NCBI GenBank assembly: GCA_028689585.1
Contig: JAQVCW010000001.1
Location: forward strand, 372,001-436,000
Length of the DNA stretch: 64,000 nucleotides
Reading direction: 5' to 3'
Origin: Lachnospiraceae bacterium
Lineage (GTDB): Bacteria; Bacillota; Clostridia; Lachnospirales; Lachnospiraceae
Shown here: one piece after another, positions 31,270 to 39,950 of the stretch
How the letters are laid out: every line of letters starts with the position of its first letter
Numbering within the stretch: position 1 is the stretch's first letter
Notes under the pieces: generated by a model
The model's database searches: none
What the model was told of the DNA's origin: nothing
What the model saw: the letters and a program-made list of their open reading frames with translations, nothing else
Made by a program: the position numbers and the translations under genes

Positions 31270-33162
31270 CTATTGATATACAATTACCGGTGTTCCGATT
31301 GATACAATACTGTAAATAGTCTGCGCCTCATTATAAGGTGTATTGACGCACCCGTGAGATCCGTTGCTCAGATAAATGCTGCCTCCGAAATAATATCTGG
31401 TCTGCAGATCATGAATCCCAACGTTTCCATTAAATGGCATCCAGTACGACACCGGTGCCGCATAGCCCTCTCCTCTCAGAGTGTAATCCTGCATCTTTGC
31501 ATCAATGGCCCAGACACCACCGGAGGGCGTTCCATTATTCTTATTTGGATTTCCGGTCACTACCGGAGTATCCACTACCAGATAGCCATCCTGATAGCAC
31601 CACATTTCCTGCTGTGAAATACAGATTTCCACATAAGTTCCGCCAATGTCATTTTCATCCCGGCTCATGGCAGTATAGACGTACTGCGGCTCTATGGTCT
31701 CTGTCTTACCGGCTTTCACATCCGCTGCCAGAATCTCTGCCGTGGCATCCTGATCTATGGCCCAGCCATAATCGCCGCCATACAGGTCCACGGTAGTCCC
31801 AATGCTGGTATAAAAGGTTCTGCTGCCTCCAAAGGTATCGTACTTCTCCGCCAGCGAAGCTACATAAGCCCAGACATGATTGTCATCAATATAATACTCC
31901 CCGTTCTCATCCTTGAAAATCCAGTCCCGAATCACCTTGGCATCCACCACTTCCTGCCGGTCCGAAAAATCGTAAGTAATACGTGCAGTCAGCATACTGT
32001 TTAACTTGCGGACATCCTCATTCAGTGCTGCGTCATCCTGATATACGGCTGGATCAATATAACACCCGGCCTCTTCCAGCGATACCGTCTGCACGCCCCG
32101 GTCCAGACCGTCCATAATGGCTGTTTTTGTCTTTTCATAATCCAGAGTAGTGCCCATTACCTCAGCCACCACTTCATAGCCCTCGTCTGTCTCACCCCGG
32201 TATGCATCCTTTGGCGCAGTGATATTTACCGGCTGCATACAGCTTAACTGCTGAATTACCCCGTCTATGCCCTCCCGGTTATAAGCAGTATTCACATCCA
32301 GATGGGTATCCTTGCGAATCAGCATCATAATCGGCCATATAAAACTATTCTGCCGTTTCAGAAGCGTTTCGATTCGGTTATCATCTTCATATTGAAGGCC
32401 GATCTGCTTCGCCGAAATTACATCCTGCTGATCATTCCGCTCCGTTACCGTCAGGGCATATTCCCCGATCCGTGACACAACCTCCTGCTTCACCTGGTTT
32501 GCCGTCTTTTTTCCGCAGTCTATTCCATAGACCTGAGTACCCGAATAAAAATGGCCCCCAAAATAAATTGCTACGATGATATAGGCAATGGCTGTGACGC
32601 CTCCCAGGCTGAGAAGCGCAAGCTTCACAGGATCCCGCTCTTTTATTATATTTCCAATCCATTCTCCCGTTTTTTTCTTTCCCACCGGAAGCGTCTTTTT
32701 TTCCTGATGCTTTCCCGCAGGCCGACCGTTTTTATCATACTGCGGTTTTTCCTGCGTGGCCGCCGTTTCCCTGCTCTGTTTATCTGCGTAACGGCTGCCG
32801 CCTCCGCTTTTGGTTCTTTCCGGCTGGCGCGCGTAACGGCTGACGATGCCGCTTTCGGTTCTTTCCGGCTGGCGCGCGTAACGGCTGCCGACGCCGCTTT
32901 CGGTTCTTTCTGCCTGGCGCGCATAACGGCTGACGCTTCCGTTTTCGGTTCTTTCTGCCTGGCGCGCTTGGCGGCTTCCGGTTCCGCTTTCGGTGCTTTC
33001 TGCCTGGCGCGCATAGCGGCTGCCGCCAATGTTTTTCTCTGTCCGGTCTGTATCCTGGCTCCGACGCCTTCTGTTCCTGCGTTCGCTCTCCAGCAAACTC
33101 TGGCGCCGTCCATTTTTTTCCCAGAGATTATTTGCCCTGCGATTATCATTTTCCCTATCCAT
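31270..33162 (-). CDS. L,D-transpeptidase with PG-binding domain and repeat-rich N-terminus (copy 1)
   Basis: A 630-residue membrane-anchored peptidoglycan cross-linking enzyme. The N-terminal ~150 cytoplasmic residues are Arg/Glu-rich with about five 15-residue repeats (SRYARQAERTESGVG type). One membrane segment follows (LALLSLGGVTAIAYIIVAIYF), then a PG_binding_4-type region and a C-terminal YkuD domain whose active-site Cys is in SHGCVNTPYNEA, with the upstream HDLQTR His region. It makes 3-3 cross-links in the wall. The start at 33162 (MDRENDN) has AAGGAG in front. A second enzyme of the same type follows upstream. Confidence 0.93.
   Translation of the reverse strand: MDRENDNRRANNLWEKNGRRQSLLESERRNRRRRSQDTDRTEKNIGGSRYARQAESTESGTGSRQARQAERTENGSVSRYARQAERTESGVGSRYARQPERTESGIVSRYARQPERTKSGGGSRYADKQSRETAATQEKPQYDKNGRPAGKHQEKKTLPVGKKKTGEWIGNIIKERDPVKLALLSLGGVTAIAYIIVAIYFGGHFYSGTQVYGIDCGKKTANQVKQEVVSRIGEYALTVTERNDQQDVISAKQIGLQYEDDNRIETLLKRQNSFIWPIMMLIRKDTHLDVNTAYNREGIDGVIQQLSCMQPVNITAPKDAYRGETDEGYEVVAEVMGTTLDYEKTKTAIMDGLDRGVQTVSLEEAGCYIDPAVYQDDAALNEDVRKLNSMLTARITYDFSDRQEVVDAKVIRDWIFKDENGEYYIDDNHVWAYVASLAEKYDTFGGSRTFYTSIGTTVDLYGGDYGWAIDQDATAEILAADVKAGKTETIEPQYVYTAMSRDENDIGGTYVEICISQQEMWCYQDGYLVVDTPVVTGNPNKNNGTPSGGVWAIDAKMQDYTLRGEGYAAPVSYWMPFNGNVGIHDLQTRYYFGGSIYLSNGSHGCVNTPYNEAQTIYSIVSIGTPVIVYQ
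32789..33028 (-). repeat. 45-bp in-frame tandem repeat in L,D-transpeptidase copy 1
   Basis: About five copies with a 45-bp period (unit starts GGCGCGC at 32826, 32871, 32916, 32961 and 33006) encoding basic 15-residue cytoplasmic repeats. Confidence 0.85.
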
Positions 33163-33243
33163 TTCAAACTCCTTATATAAATGGCCCTGTTTGATTCTAT
33201 CCCGCAGAGTCAAACTTTATTCTATCACTTTTTTCCAAAATAG

Positions 33244-33285
33244 AAAAGGGTATTATCGCATCCCTGTCTGCAATAATACCCTTTT
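33244..33285 (-). terminator. Terminator after L,D-transpeptidase copy 2
   Basis: A near-perfect 16-bp stem (AAAAGGGTATTATTGC with GCGATAATACCCTTTT) directly after the stop of the downstream-reading gene. It can work in both directions and separates the two transpeptidase genes. Confidence 0.88.
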
Positions 33286-33292
33286 AGCCTCT

Positions 33293-34735
33293 TTACTGAT
33301 ATAAAATGATGGCCACTCCGGAATCTATATTATCATAAATCTTTTTTGCAGTATCAAATGGAAGATTTACGCATCCATGAGAACCGCCTGTCTGGTAGAT
33401 ATTTCCTCCAAAGCTCTGCCTCCAGGTGGCATCATGCAGTCCCTGCCCATCAAAAAACGGCATCCAGTAGGTTACGTCTGTAGACCAGCCGTTCTCAGCA
33501 TTATTTCCGGTCAGTACTGCAGGGCTTTCCTTGTACGCCAGCGGAAATACGCCGGTCTGCGTCTGGGTATTCTTCGCCACATTTCCTGACACCAGATCAC
33601 TCTCCACAATCAGCATTCCATTTATATAAAACCACAGATGCTGTGTCGTTAAGTTAACCTCCACATAAGTACCTGCCAGATCATCCGTGCCATTTCTTTT
33701 ATAACCGGAATAAGAATAGACCGGTTCTCTCTCCACTTCTGTATTTCCCTTAATGTCTGACAAAAGCTGGGAAAATTCGCCATCCTGATCCACCAGATAA
33801 CCATACTCATTCAGCTTGCCCGGTATCGTCACCGTAGTATCCAGCGAAGTTTTAAAGGTACGTTCATAGTAGATGGTATTGTATTTCGCCGCAATCTGCT
33901 CCACATACTCGTATATCGCCTGCTCATTCAGAGTGGCGTTTCCATCCTCTATGCTCAGCCAGTTCTGTATGGTACTCCAGTCCAGAACCTCTTTCTGTTC
34001 GCCGAAATCATAGGTAATCTGAGCCTTATCATACTGATTGTAAATATTGCAGAGATTATTCAGCTCCACATCATCCTGAGTCACTGCCGGAGCCAGATAA
34101 ATGCTCTCCGGGATCTCAACTGCCAGATCCTGCTGCGGATCCCGGGCCGAAACCAGGGTATCCACCTGCTCCCTGACCAGACTCTGAAGATCAGAGTCCT
34201 CCATTTCGTTTCCGTTCACTTCCGGCTGTATGTAATAATTTTTCGCCGCCTCATCATACAGCATCTGAGCGTCCGCACTGGACACTCTGGCCGCTTTCAG
34301 ATTGGCGCTCTTCACTTTTTCCATAAATGTGGCTTCATTATAAGTAAAGGAGACCGTAACGCGAAAAGAATTTCCATTCATCAGACTGTCGATCAGCGTG
34401 GGAATACTGCTTTTCTGCTGCTGGAGCGAGCTCTCCAGTTCCCTCAGCAGCGCCATGCCATCCAGTTCATAGCCCAGCTCCTGCAGAGAAGAACTCATGG
34501 CCTCTTCCTCTTTTTCCATAATCTGTACCTTCGGAGCGCTGTATTCCTTTGTCAGCAGTGTCAGCATCTCTTTTGGTGTCTTTTCCGATGCATTAAAACC
34601 GTTGATAACGGTATTCTCAAAATATGTGGTACGATCCCACTGCTGCTTCAGATAAATGCCGGATACAATCCCGGCAGCCGCCAGCAGTATCAGACATATG
34701 ATGATCACTGTCTTTAATACTCTTGTTTTTTTCAA
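33293..34735 (-). CDS. L,D-transpeptidase with PG-binding domain (copy 2)
   Basis: About 480 residues: an N-terminal membrane anchor (VIIICLILLAAAGIVSGIYL), a PG_binding_4-like region (YSAPKVQIMEKEEE onward, with the repeated KAQITYDFGEQKEVLDW motif also found in copy 1), and a YkuD catalytic domain with the Cys in SHGCVNLPFDTA. It is clearly paralogous to copy 1 but lacks the repeat-rich cytoplasmic part. The start is placed at a TTG (34735) because AAGGGGAG lies 7 bp before it; a GTG at 34759 has no such site. Predicted product acts outside the membrane on the cell wall. Confidence 0.92.
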   Translation of the reverse strand: MKKTRVLKTVIIICLILLAAAGIVSGIYLKQQWDRTTYFENTVINGFNASEKTPKEMLTLLTKEYSAPKVQIMEKEEEAMSSSLQELGYELDGMALLRELESSLQQQKSSIPTLIDSLMNGNSFRVTVSFTYNEATFMEKVKSANLKAARVSSADAQMLYDEAAKNYYIQPEVNGNEMEDSDLQSLVREQVDTLVSARDPQQDLAVEIPESIYLAPAVTQDDVELNNLCNIYNQYDKAQITYDFGEQKEVLDWSTIQNWLSIEDGNATLNEQAIYEYVEQIAAKYNTIYYERTFKTSLDTTVTIPGKLNEYGYLVDQDGEFSQLLSDIKGNTEVEREPVYSYSGYKRNGTDDLAGTYVEVNLTTQHLWFYINGMLIVESDLVSGNVAKNTQTQTGVFPLAYKESPAVLTGNNAENGWSTDVTYWMPFFDGQGLHDATWRQSFGGNIYQTGGSHGCVNLPFDTAKKIYDNIDSGVAIILYQ

Positions 34736-34805
34736 TTGATTTCTCCCCTTAGTGCCCACGTTAATGTTAATCCCCTCAAAGCCCTATCGTCTTTCCTGTA
34801 CTACG

Positions 34806-34827
34806 AGAAAAAGGCCCATCGGACCTT
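34806..34827 (-). terminator. Terminator after the zinc-ribbon protein gene
   Basis: AAGGTCC and GGGCCTT pair with a short loop and are followed by TTTTT on the minus strand, 20-40 bp past the stop. Confidence 0.7.
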
Positions 34828-34846
34828 CCTTCTCATTTTAATCGTT

Positions 34847-36580
34847 TTATTTTCTCACCTTTGCACGATAAGCAAAAAGCCAGATACCTGCAAAAAGCAT
34901 CCATGCTGCCGTGGCTCCGCTCTTTAACAGTCCCAAATAATCATTGGGTGCCATGGGTATCATGCCAAGTACGGTCACGATGCAGATCAAAATACAGATA
35001 ACCGGTACAAAAACCGGAAGGATTCCGGCATCGGCACCCGTCTTTATGTTAAAACGGATTACTTTGATGCTGTACAATGCCTGAACGTAGAACATGATCA
35101 CCAGCACAGAAATAATAATCATAATTACCAATGCCACCGTTCCCACGATAATGGATGTCACCGAGGAAGAGGCTCCTGCTGCCACCACAAAAGCAACGCA
35201 GAGGATCAGACCAACCGTCAAAAGCAGGCAGAGACCGATAAATTTCAGGATCAGCATGATCTTCACCATCATGTATCCTGCCATAGACACATGGTCTTTG
35301 GAAGCGCTGGTGGCAAAAAACATCAGCCACAGACCCAGGCACATAAGTACCGAAGGAATAAATAAAATCAGATTGCCTCCCATGACAATGGTGGGGCCTG
35401 CGCTCTCAACCATATCAATAATACCATTCAGAAAATTCAGAGCCACATTGGATCCAAGGACTGTCTGCAGCGTATCCTGAGCTGCATTCACACTGTCCGC
35501 CATGCCGCCTGTGATAATGGAAATGATCGTAGACACTACCATGATCGTATTAAACAGCAGTGCCAGAATAAACAGCGGAGACTTTACCATCTTCCGTGAT
35601 TTTACCAGAAATTGTCTGGATCCGCCGCCTGCGGTCTGCTGTACCCGGCCATAGCTGCCTCTCGCTCCCGCACTTTGCGTCTGCTGGTAACCGCCATACT
35701 GCTGCTTTATTCCCTGCTGATAGCCATACGCCTGACCGCCGTACTGCTGCTCCACCTCCGGCTGGATGCCATAAGGCTGCTGCGCCGCGGGCTGTTCTCC
35801 GTAGCCCTGGCCTGCGTAAGCCGGCTGAGCTCCCGGCTGTTCTCCGTAGCCCTGGCCTGCGTATGCCGGCTGAACTCCCGGCTGTTCTCCGTAGCCCTGG
35901 CCTGCGTATGCCGGCTGAACTCCCGGCTGTGCTTCCGGCTGAATTCCATAATCTTGACTACCGTATGCCGGCTGAACTCCCGGCTGTGCTTCCGGCTGAA
36001 TTCCATAATCCTGACTACCGTATGCCGGCTGAACTCCCGGCTGAGTCCCATAATCCTGGCTTGCGTATGCCGGCTGAACTCCCGGCTGTGCTTCCGGCTG
36101 ACTTCCATAACCCTGGCTTGCGTATGCCGGCTGAACTCCCGGCTGTGCTTCCGGCTGACTTCCATAACCCTGGCTTGCATATGCCGGCTGAACTCCCGGC
36201 TGTGCTTCCGGCTGAGTTCCATAGCCCTGGCTGCCATACGCCGGCTGTGCTCCATAAACCGTGTTTCCATATGGCTGATTATAATTATATGCCTGCGCAT
36301 AATCCGGCTGTCCATATCCCGGTCTGGCTTCCTTGGGCGGCATAATTCCCTGTCCGGCTCCATGATAAACATCTCCGACCGGAACATCCTCTATCACATC
36401 TTCCGGAATCTCCGGCAGCTTCTCTTCCGTCGCCGCAGTCAGATCCGGCTGAACAGTTTCCGCCACATCCTCGGCAATTCCGGCCGGCTCTACCGGCATA
36501 TCCAGAAGCCGGTTCCCACACTTGGAACAATTCTGGCTCGAATCCTCATTCTCATTGCCACAATACATGCATCTTTTCAT
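34847..36580 (-). CDS. Zinc-ribbon membrane protein with Gln/Pro/Tyr repeats
   Basis: A 577-residue protein. A short N-terminal zinc ribbon (CMYCGNENEDSSQNCSKCGN) is followed by an acidic linker, then about 150-190 residues of repeats of the type QPAYASQGYGSQPEAQPGV (15-19 residues each). The C-terminal ~250 residues contain about six hydrophobic segments with no visible catalytic motif. The repeats are rich in Tyr, Gly, Gln and Pro and look disordered and adhesive, similar in composition to phase-separating or wall-spanning linkers. The family is known only as a zinc-ribbon domain-containing protein; function unknown. Confidence 0.8.
   Translation of the reverse strand: MKRCMYCGNENEDSSQNCSKCGNRLLDMPVEPAGIAEDVAETVQPDLTAATEEKLPEIPEDVIEDVPVGDVYHGAGQGIMPPKEARPGYGQPDYAQAYNYNQPYGNTVYGAQPAYGSQGYGTQPEAQPGVQPAYASQGYGSQPEAQPGVQPAYASQGYGSQPEAQPGVQPAYASQDYGTQPGVQPAYGSQDYGIQPEAQPGVQPAYGSQDYGIQPEAQPGVQPAYAGQGYGEQPGVQPAYAGQGYGEQPGAQPAYAGQGYGEQPAAQQPYGIQPEVEQQYGGQAYGYQQGIKQQYGGYQQTQSAGARGSYGRVQQTAGGGSRQFLVKSRKMVKSPLFILALLFNTIMVVSTIISIITGGMADSVNAAQDTLQTVLGSNVALNFLNGIIDMVESAGPTIVMGGNLILFIPSVLMCLGLWLMFFATSASKDHVSMAGYMMVKIMLILKFIGLCLLLTVGLILCVAFVVAAGASSSVTSIIVGTVALVIMIIISVLVIMFYVQALYSIKVIRFNIKTGADAGILPVFVPVICILICIVTVLGMIPMAPNDYLGLLKSGATAAWMLFAGIWLFAYRAKVRK
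35806..36255 (-). repeat. 45/57-bp in-frame tandem repeats in the zinc-ribbon protein gene
   Basis: Nine or so units with 45- or 57-bp periods and near-identical DNA, encoding Gln/Pro/Gly/Tyr repeats. Units alternate between the GEQPGV and GSQPEAQPGV versions. Confidence 0.85.
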
Positions 36581-36664
36581 TCTATGTTTCTCCTTCGGTA
36601 TCTTTTGCTGTTTTCCTGAGCCTTATTATAGCTCATTCAAAACAGCAGGGCAAGCATTCTCTGC

Positions 36665-37951
36665 CTATTTTAATGCCAAAATTTTATCTGCACTCACCAT
36701 TTTCACACTGAGCACGAAGATTTCGGCTGCGACAGACAGATCTTCCGGAGTCGGGAAGGAGGGCGCAATACGAATGTTGCTGTCCTGTGGATCTTTTTTA
36801 TACGGATAAGTTGCCCCGGCACCGGTCATGACCAGTCCTGCTTCCTTAGCCTTTGCCACGATCGCCTTTGCACAGCCTGACAGGGCATCAAAAGAAATAA
36901 AATATCCTCCTTTTGGTGTGCTCCAACTGCCAATCTCCAAACCTCCCAGTTCCTGTTCCAGTACCTTCAGAACCGCTTCGAACTTCGGGCGGAGAAACTC
37001 TGCATGTTTTTTCATATGAGCTCGCACGCCATCCGCATCTTTAAAATATCTGGCATGGCGAAGCTGATTCAGCTTATCGTATCCTATGGTCTGCAGTGTC
37101 AGTTGTTTCTTTGCCTCAGCCAGGTTCGCTTCCGATGAGACCATCGCTGCCACGCCTGCGCCCGGAAAGCTGATCTTGGAGGTAGAACAGAACTCGTATA
37201 CCATATCCGGATTTCCGGCTTTTTCACACTCTGCCAGGATTTCCAGCACCGTATCCTGCTCCTCCTCATACAAATGATGCAGAGCATATGCATTATCCCA
37301 AAAAATACGGAAGTCACCGGCTACCGGTTTCAATGCGGCCATTCTCTTTACCGTCTCATCAGAATAAGTGATACCGGTGGGATTTGAATACTTCGGAACA
37401 CACCAGATTCCCTTTACAGCTTCATCTTTATTCACATATTCCTCTACCATATCCATATCCGGTCCATTTTCACCCATAGGAATATTGATCAGCTCAAGAC
37501 CAAAATGCTCTGTAATTGCAAAATGGCGGTCATATCCCGGAACCGGGCAGAGAAATTTGACTTTTTCAAGCTTGCACCATGGAGTGCTTCCCATAACGCC
37601 GTGAGTCACAGAACGGGAAATTGTATCGTACATAATGTTCAGACTGGAATTGCCGCAGACCATTACATTTTTCGGAGAAACCTCCATCAGTTCGGCAAAC
37701 AGCTCTTTGATATCACTGATGCCGTCCAGAACGCCATAATTGGTACAGTCCTGTCCTGCGCTGCTGTTCAGGTCCGAGCTGCCATTAATCGCATCCAGCA
37801 TATCTCTGCAGATCATCAACTGGGCTGCTGCAGGTTTTCCTCTGGACATATCCAGTTGGAGCCCCTTGGCTTTTGCATCTTCATACTTCTTTTCCAGAGC
37901 CTCTCTTTCCTGCTGCAGTTCTTCTTTACTCATTTTGCTGTACGGTTTCAT
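36665..37951 (-). CDS. PLP-dependent class I aminotransferase (PF12897-like)
   Basis: A fold-type I aminotransferase of 428 residues. It opens with the subgroup-typical LDMSRGKPAAAQL, has NYGVLDGISDIK and the cofactor-binding WDNAYALHHLYE, with the PLP Lys in FCSTSKISFPGAGVA. This subgroup is usually annotated as aspartate aminotransferase or MocR-related aminotransferase without the GntR domain. No regulatory domain is attached. The start at 37951 has GGAGGAG 8 bp upstream; the longer frame is not favoured. The amino donor is not determinable. Confidence 0.9.
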   Translation of the reverse strand: MKPYSKMSKEELQQEREALEKKYEDAKAKGLQLDMSRGKPAAAQLMICRDMLDAINGSSDLNSSAGQDCTNYGVLDGISDIKELFAELMEVSPKNVMVCGNSSLNIMYDTISRSVTHGVMGSTPWCKLEKVKFLCPVPGYDRHFAITEHFGLELINIPMGENGPDMDMVEEYVNKDEAVKGIWCVPKYSNPTGITYSDETVKRMAALKPVAGDFRIFWDNAYALHHLYEEEQDTVLEILAECEKAGNPDMVYEFCSTSKISFPGAGVAAMVSSEANLAEAKKQLTLQTIGYDKLNQLRHARYFKDADGVRAHMKKHAEFLRPKFEAVLKVLEQELGGLEIGSWSTPKGGYFISFDALSGCAKAIVAKAKEAGLVMTGAGATYPYKKDPQDSNIRIAPSFPTPEDLSVAAEIFVLSVKMVSADKILALK

Positions 37952-38149
37952 ATCTGTCTCCTCCGAATTTCGTTCCCGTCCCTGCAATGCTCCTCTTGCA
38001 GACAGCAGAATTTCCGCTGCCTGTTTTCATCACAGTCACTTGTATTTTTTCATAATGTCCTCATCACAAACACATTTGTCCGTTTGGCGTGTGTTCATTC
38101 TCTTTATTCTATTACTGGCTTATTCATCCGTCAAGCTTTTTTAACTTTT

Positions 38150-38551
38150 TTATTCAACTTTGCCATTTTCGGCCTGATTTATCCCCTTTCGTCTGCGATA
38201 TCCCGCAATTTTTATGGCATCCTCCACCTCCAGCCCCCGCTCTCCGGCCAGAGATTCCAGGTGATGCAAAAATTCATGACGCAGCACCCGCCAGATTTCC
38301 TTCTCCAGTTCCTTTTCTTCCATATAATTATAGCAGGCCATAAAGGAACCATAGTAAAGAACTACAAATCTGCCAAGATGGGGATGGCGGTGATATTCGC
38401 CCAAGGTATACAGATCCTGGTCCACACTGGCCGGATGATACACTATCTGATCCTTCACCATAATACCACCGGAAAGCTCCCGAAAGAATTCTTCCGGGAG
38501 CAAATCTGCAAGAGTATCTGTAATTTCTTCAAACCGTTCTAAAGTCACCAT
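38150..38551 (-). CDS. Small zincin-like metallopeptidase family protein
   Basis: A 133-residue protein with a consensus zinc-protease helix HEFLHHLESLAGERGLE, containing the HExxH-like element (H-E-F-L-H), and an upstream conserved region (PEEFFRELSGGIMV, then YHPHLGRFVVLYYGSF-type residues). It fits the minimal metallopeptidase (PF06262-like) family found in many Firmicutes and actinobacteria. No signal peptide is seen, so it is cytoplasmic. The substrate is unknown. It lies between the aminotransferase gene and a Cys-rich small protein. Confidence 0.8.
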   Translation of the reverse strand: MVTLERFEEITDTLADLLPEEFFRELSGGIMVKDQIVYHPASVDQDLYTLGEYHRHPHLGRFVVLYYGSFMACYNYMEEKELEKEIWRVLRHEFLHHLESLAGERGLEVEDAIKIAGYRRRKGINQAENGKVE

Positions 38552-38611
38552 AGATCCTGCTGCCTCTCTTTCTCATACCAAGCTGTGTTTCCTGTTCCGG
38601 TGCTTTTTCAT

Positions 38612-38797
38612 TCAGACATCCGCGCCTTCCAGCGCCTGCTTCATCAGCAGGCACTCTGCACTGTGGGAACAGGCTCCATAGGCACAGTCTGACTCAATGA
38701 AGCTTCTTTTTCCATCCGAAGCAATCTCAAATTCACAGATCACCATCCGGCTCTGATTCTGCGCTTTGCAGAAACCATTAAAGAATTCTTCCGTCAT
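38612..38797 (-). CDS. Small Cys-containing protein of unknown function (DUF6472-like)
   Basis: About 61 residues (MTEEFFNGFCKAQNQSR start). Four Cys are present (FCKA, VICEF, DCAYGACSH, ECLLM), the later ones in a C-x5-C-x5-C pattern that could bind metal. The start at 38797 is preceded by AAGAAGG and overlaps the end of the CmpB-like gene by 20 bp, so the two are probably translationally coupled. I recognise it only as a small conserved clostridial family; no function can be given. Confidence 0.65.
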   Translation of the reverse strand: MTEEFFNGFCKAQNQSRMVICEFEIASDGKRSFIESDCAYGACSHSAECLLMKQALEGADV

Positions 38798-39917
38798 TTT
38801 CATCCTTCTTATCATCCCTTTTTCGTTTCCTGATGCGTTCCATGACTTCTGTCTTCACATCATCAAAGGTCTTTGAATATTTTTTCGATACTGTATGGGG
38901 GTTTCGTTTTAAAAGTCCCTGCACTCCTTTGGTGTAACCGCCCTGAAGGCTCTCAGCCTTGGCACCTTTTTTCATGCTCAGTTCCTTTATCTCCGCCAGT
39001 ATCTGTTCCTTTGTCCGGCTGCCAATTCCCATCAGGCCATCCCTGGTACGGCTGCCAAACTCAGTCAGGCTGTCCATTGTCCTGGTTCCCAGTCCCGTCA
39101 GGCTGTCCCTGGTACGGCTGCCAAACCCGGTCAGACTGTCTTTTGTTCGGTTCCCCAGTTCGGTCAGACTGCCTTTGGTCTTACTGCCAAACCCGGTCAG
39201 GCCATCCTTCGTCCAGTTTCCAAATTCCACCAGGCCGTCCCTGGTCCTGCCGCCAAATTCCATCAGCTCGTCCTTTTTCCGGAAAGAACTCTCTATTACA
39301 TTGCCAGCGCTTTCCGCCAACTGCCGCTCCAGCTCATCCAGCCGTTCCTGAATGCCTTTCAGCTCTTCTTTCACGCTCTCCGCCTTCACCAGCACATCTC
39401 TGAAGTCAATGGCTGCCTTAAAGGATGTGGCAAAGTCCGCCGCCGCCAGTGCCGTGATCACATAATCCGCCATCACGATCACATTTCCCGGAAGCTGCCC
39501 CACCAGCCAGGAGATCGGCTCCTGAATTCCATATACCACTAAAAATGTCATTGCTCCCCAGCATAACGTAGATTTCAGGCAGATATATCCTTTGATGTTC
39601 ATGAACGCCGCACTGTAATCCCAGTACCGCACCTTAAACATGACTTCCATCACAGCTCCGGTCACATACTCCAGCACCGTTGCTGCCGCCATACCGATAA
39701 TCGCCATCATAGGATAATTTCCCAGCACGGGCAGCGTCACTGCCAGAACACAGATTGCACCGCTTCCGTAAATAGGAAGCAGAGGGCCTTTCATAAATCC
39801 CCGGTTTACCAGATGCTTTTCTTTTATCGATACAAAACTGGATTCCCAAATCCATCCCAGGAAACAATAGATATAGAAAAACAGCAGCCATTCAGAAATA
39901 CGATATGTGGTTGCCAT
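38778..39917 (-). CDS. CmpB-like putative ABC transporter permease with 11-residue repeats
   Basis: A 379-residue membrane protein. The N-terminal half matches the ABC_trans_CmpB family: ISEWLLFFYIYCFLGWIWES, RGFMKGPLLPIYGSGA and YCCWD-like segment around VRYWDYSAAFMNIKGYICL, with five or so membrane spans. The second half is cytoplasmic: a coiled coil (VKEELKGIQERLDELERQL) followed by about nine 11-residue amphipathic repeats (RTKDSLTGFGS type) and a Lys/Arg-rich end. No ATPase partner lies nearby, so transport activity is uncertain. 11-mer repeats of this kind often bind lipid, which is inference. Confidence 0.82.
   Translation of the reverse strand: MATTYRISEWLLFFYIYCFLGWIWESSFVSIKEKHLVNRGFMKGPLLPIYGSGAICVLAVTLPVLGNYPMMAIIGMAAATVLEYVTGAVMEVMFKVRYWDYSAAFMNIKGYICLKSTLCWGAMTFLVVYGIQEPISWLVGQLPGNVIVMADYVITALAAADFATSFKAAIDFRDVLVKAESVKEELKGIQERLDELERQLAESAGNVIESSFRKKDELMEFGGRTRDGLVEFGNWTKDGLTGFGSKTKGSLTELGNRTKDSLTGFGSRTRDSLTGLGTRTMDSLTEFGSRTRDGLMGIGSRTKEQILAEIKELSMKKGAKAESLQGGYTKGVQGLLKRNPHTVSKKYSKTFDDVKTEVMERIRKRKRDDKKDENDGRIL
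39008..39262 (-). repeat. 33-bp in-frame tandem repeats in the CmpB-like gene
   Basis: Seven to eight imperfect 33-bp units encoding 11-residue amphipathic repeats (SLTELGNRTKD, SLTGFGSRTRD, GLMGIGSRTKE). Confidence 0.85.
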
Positions 39918-39950
39918 GCAGTACTCTCCTTTATTGGCTGCGTCCAGTTT

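Noticed and set aside
32551-33180. ORFs on both strands in the 45-bp repeat of L,D-transpeptidase copy 1
   Set aside because: Frames kept open by the repeat; the true frame is fixed by the YkuD domain downstream and the AAGGAG start.
35596-36619. Long plus- and minus-strand ORFs with regular repeats (for example CVCRLNSRL units)
   Set aside because: They are other-frame readings of the tandem repeats in the zinc-ribbon gene; repeats of length divisible by three keep all frames open.
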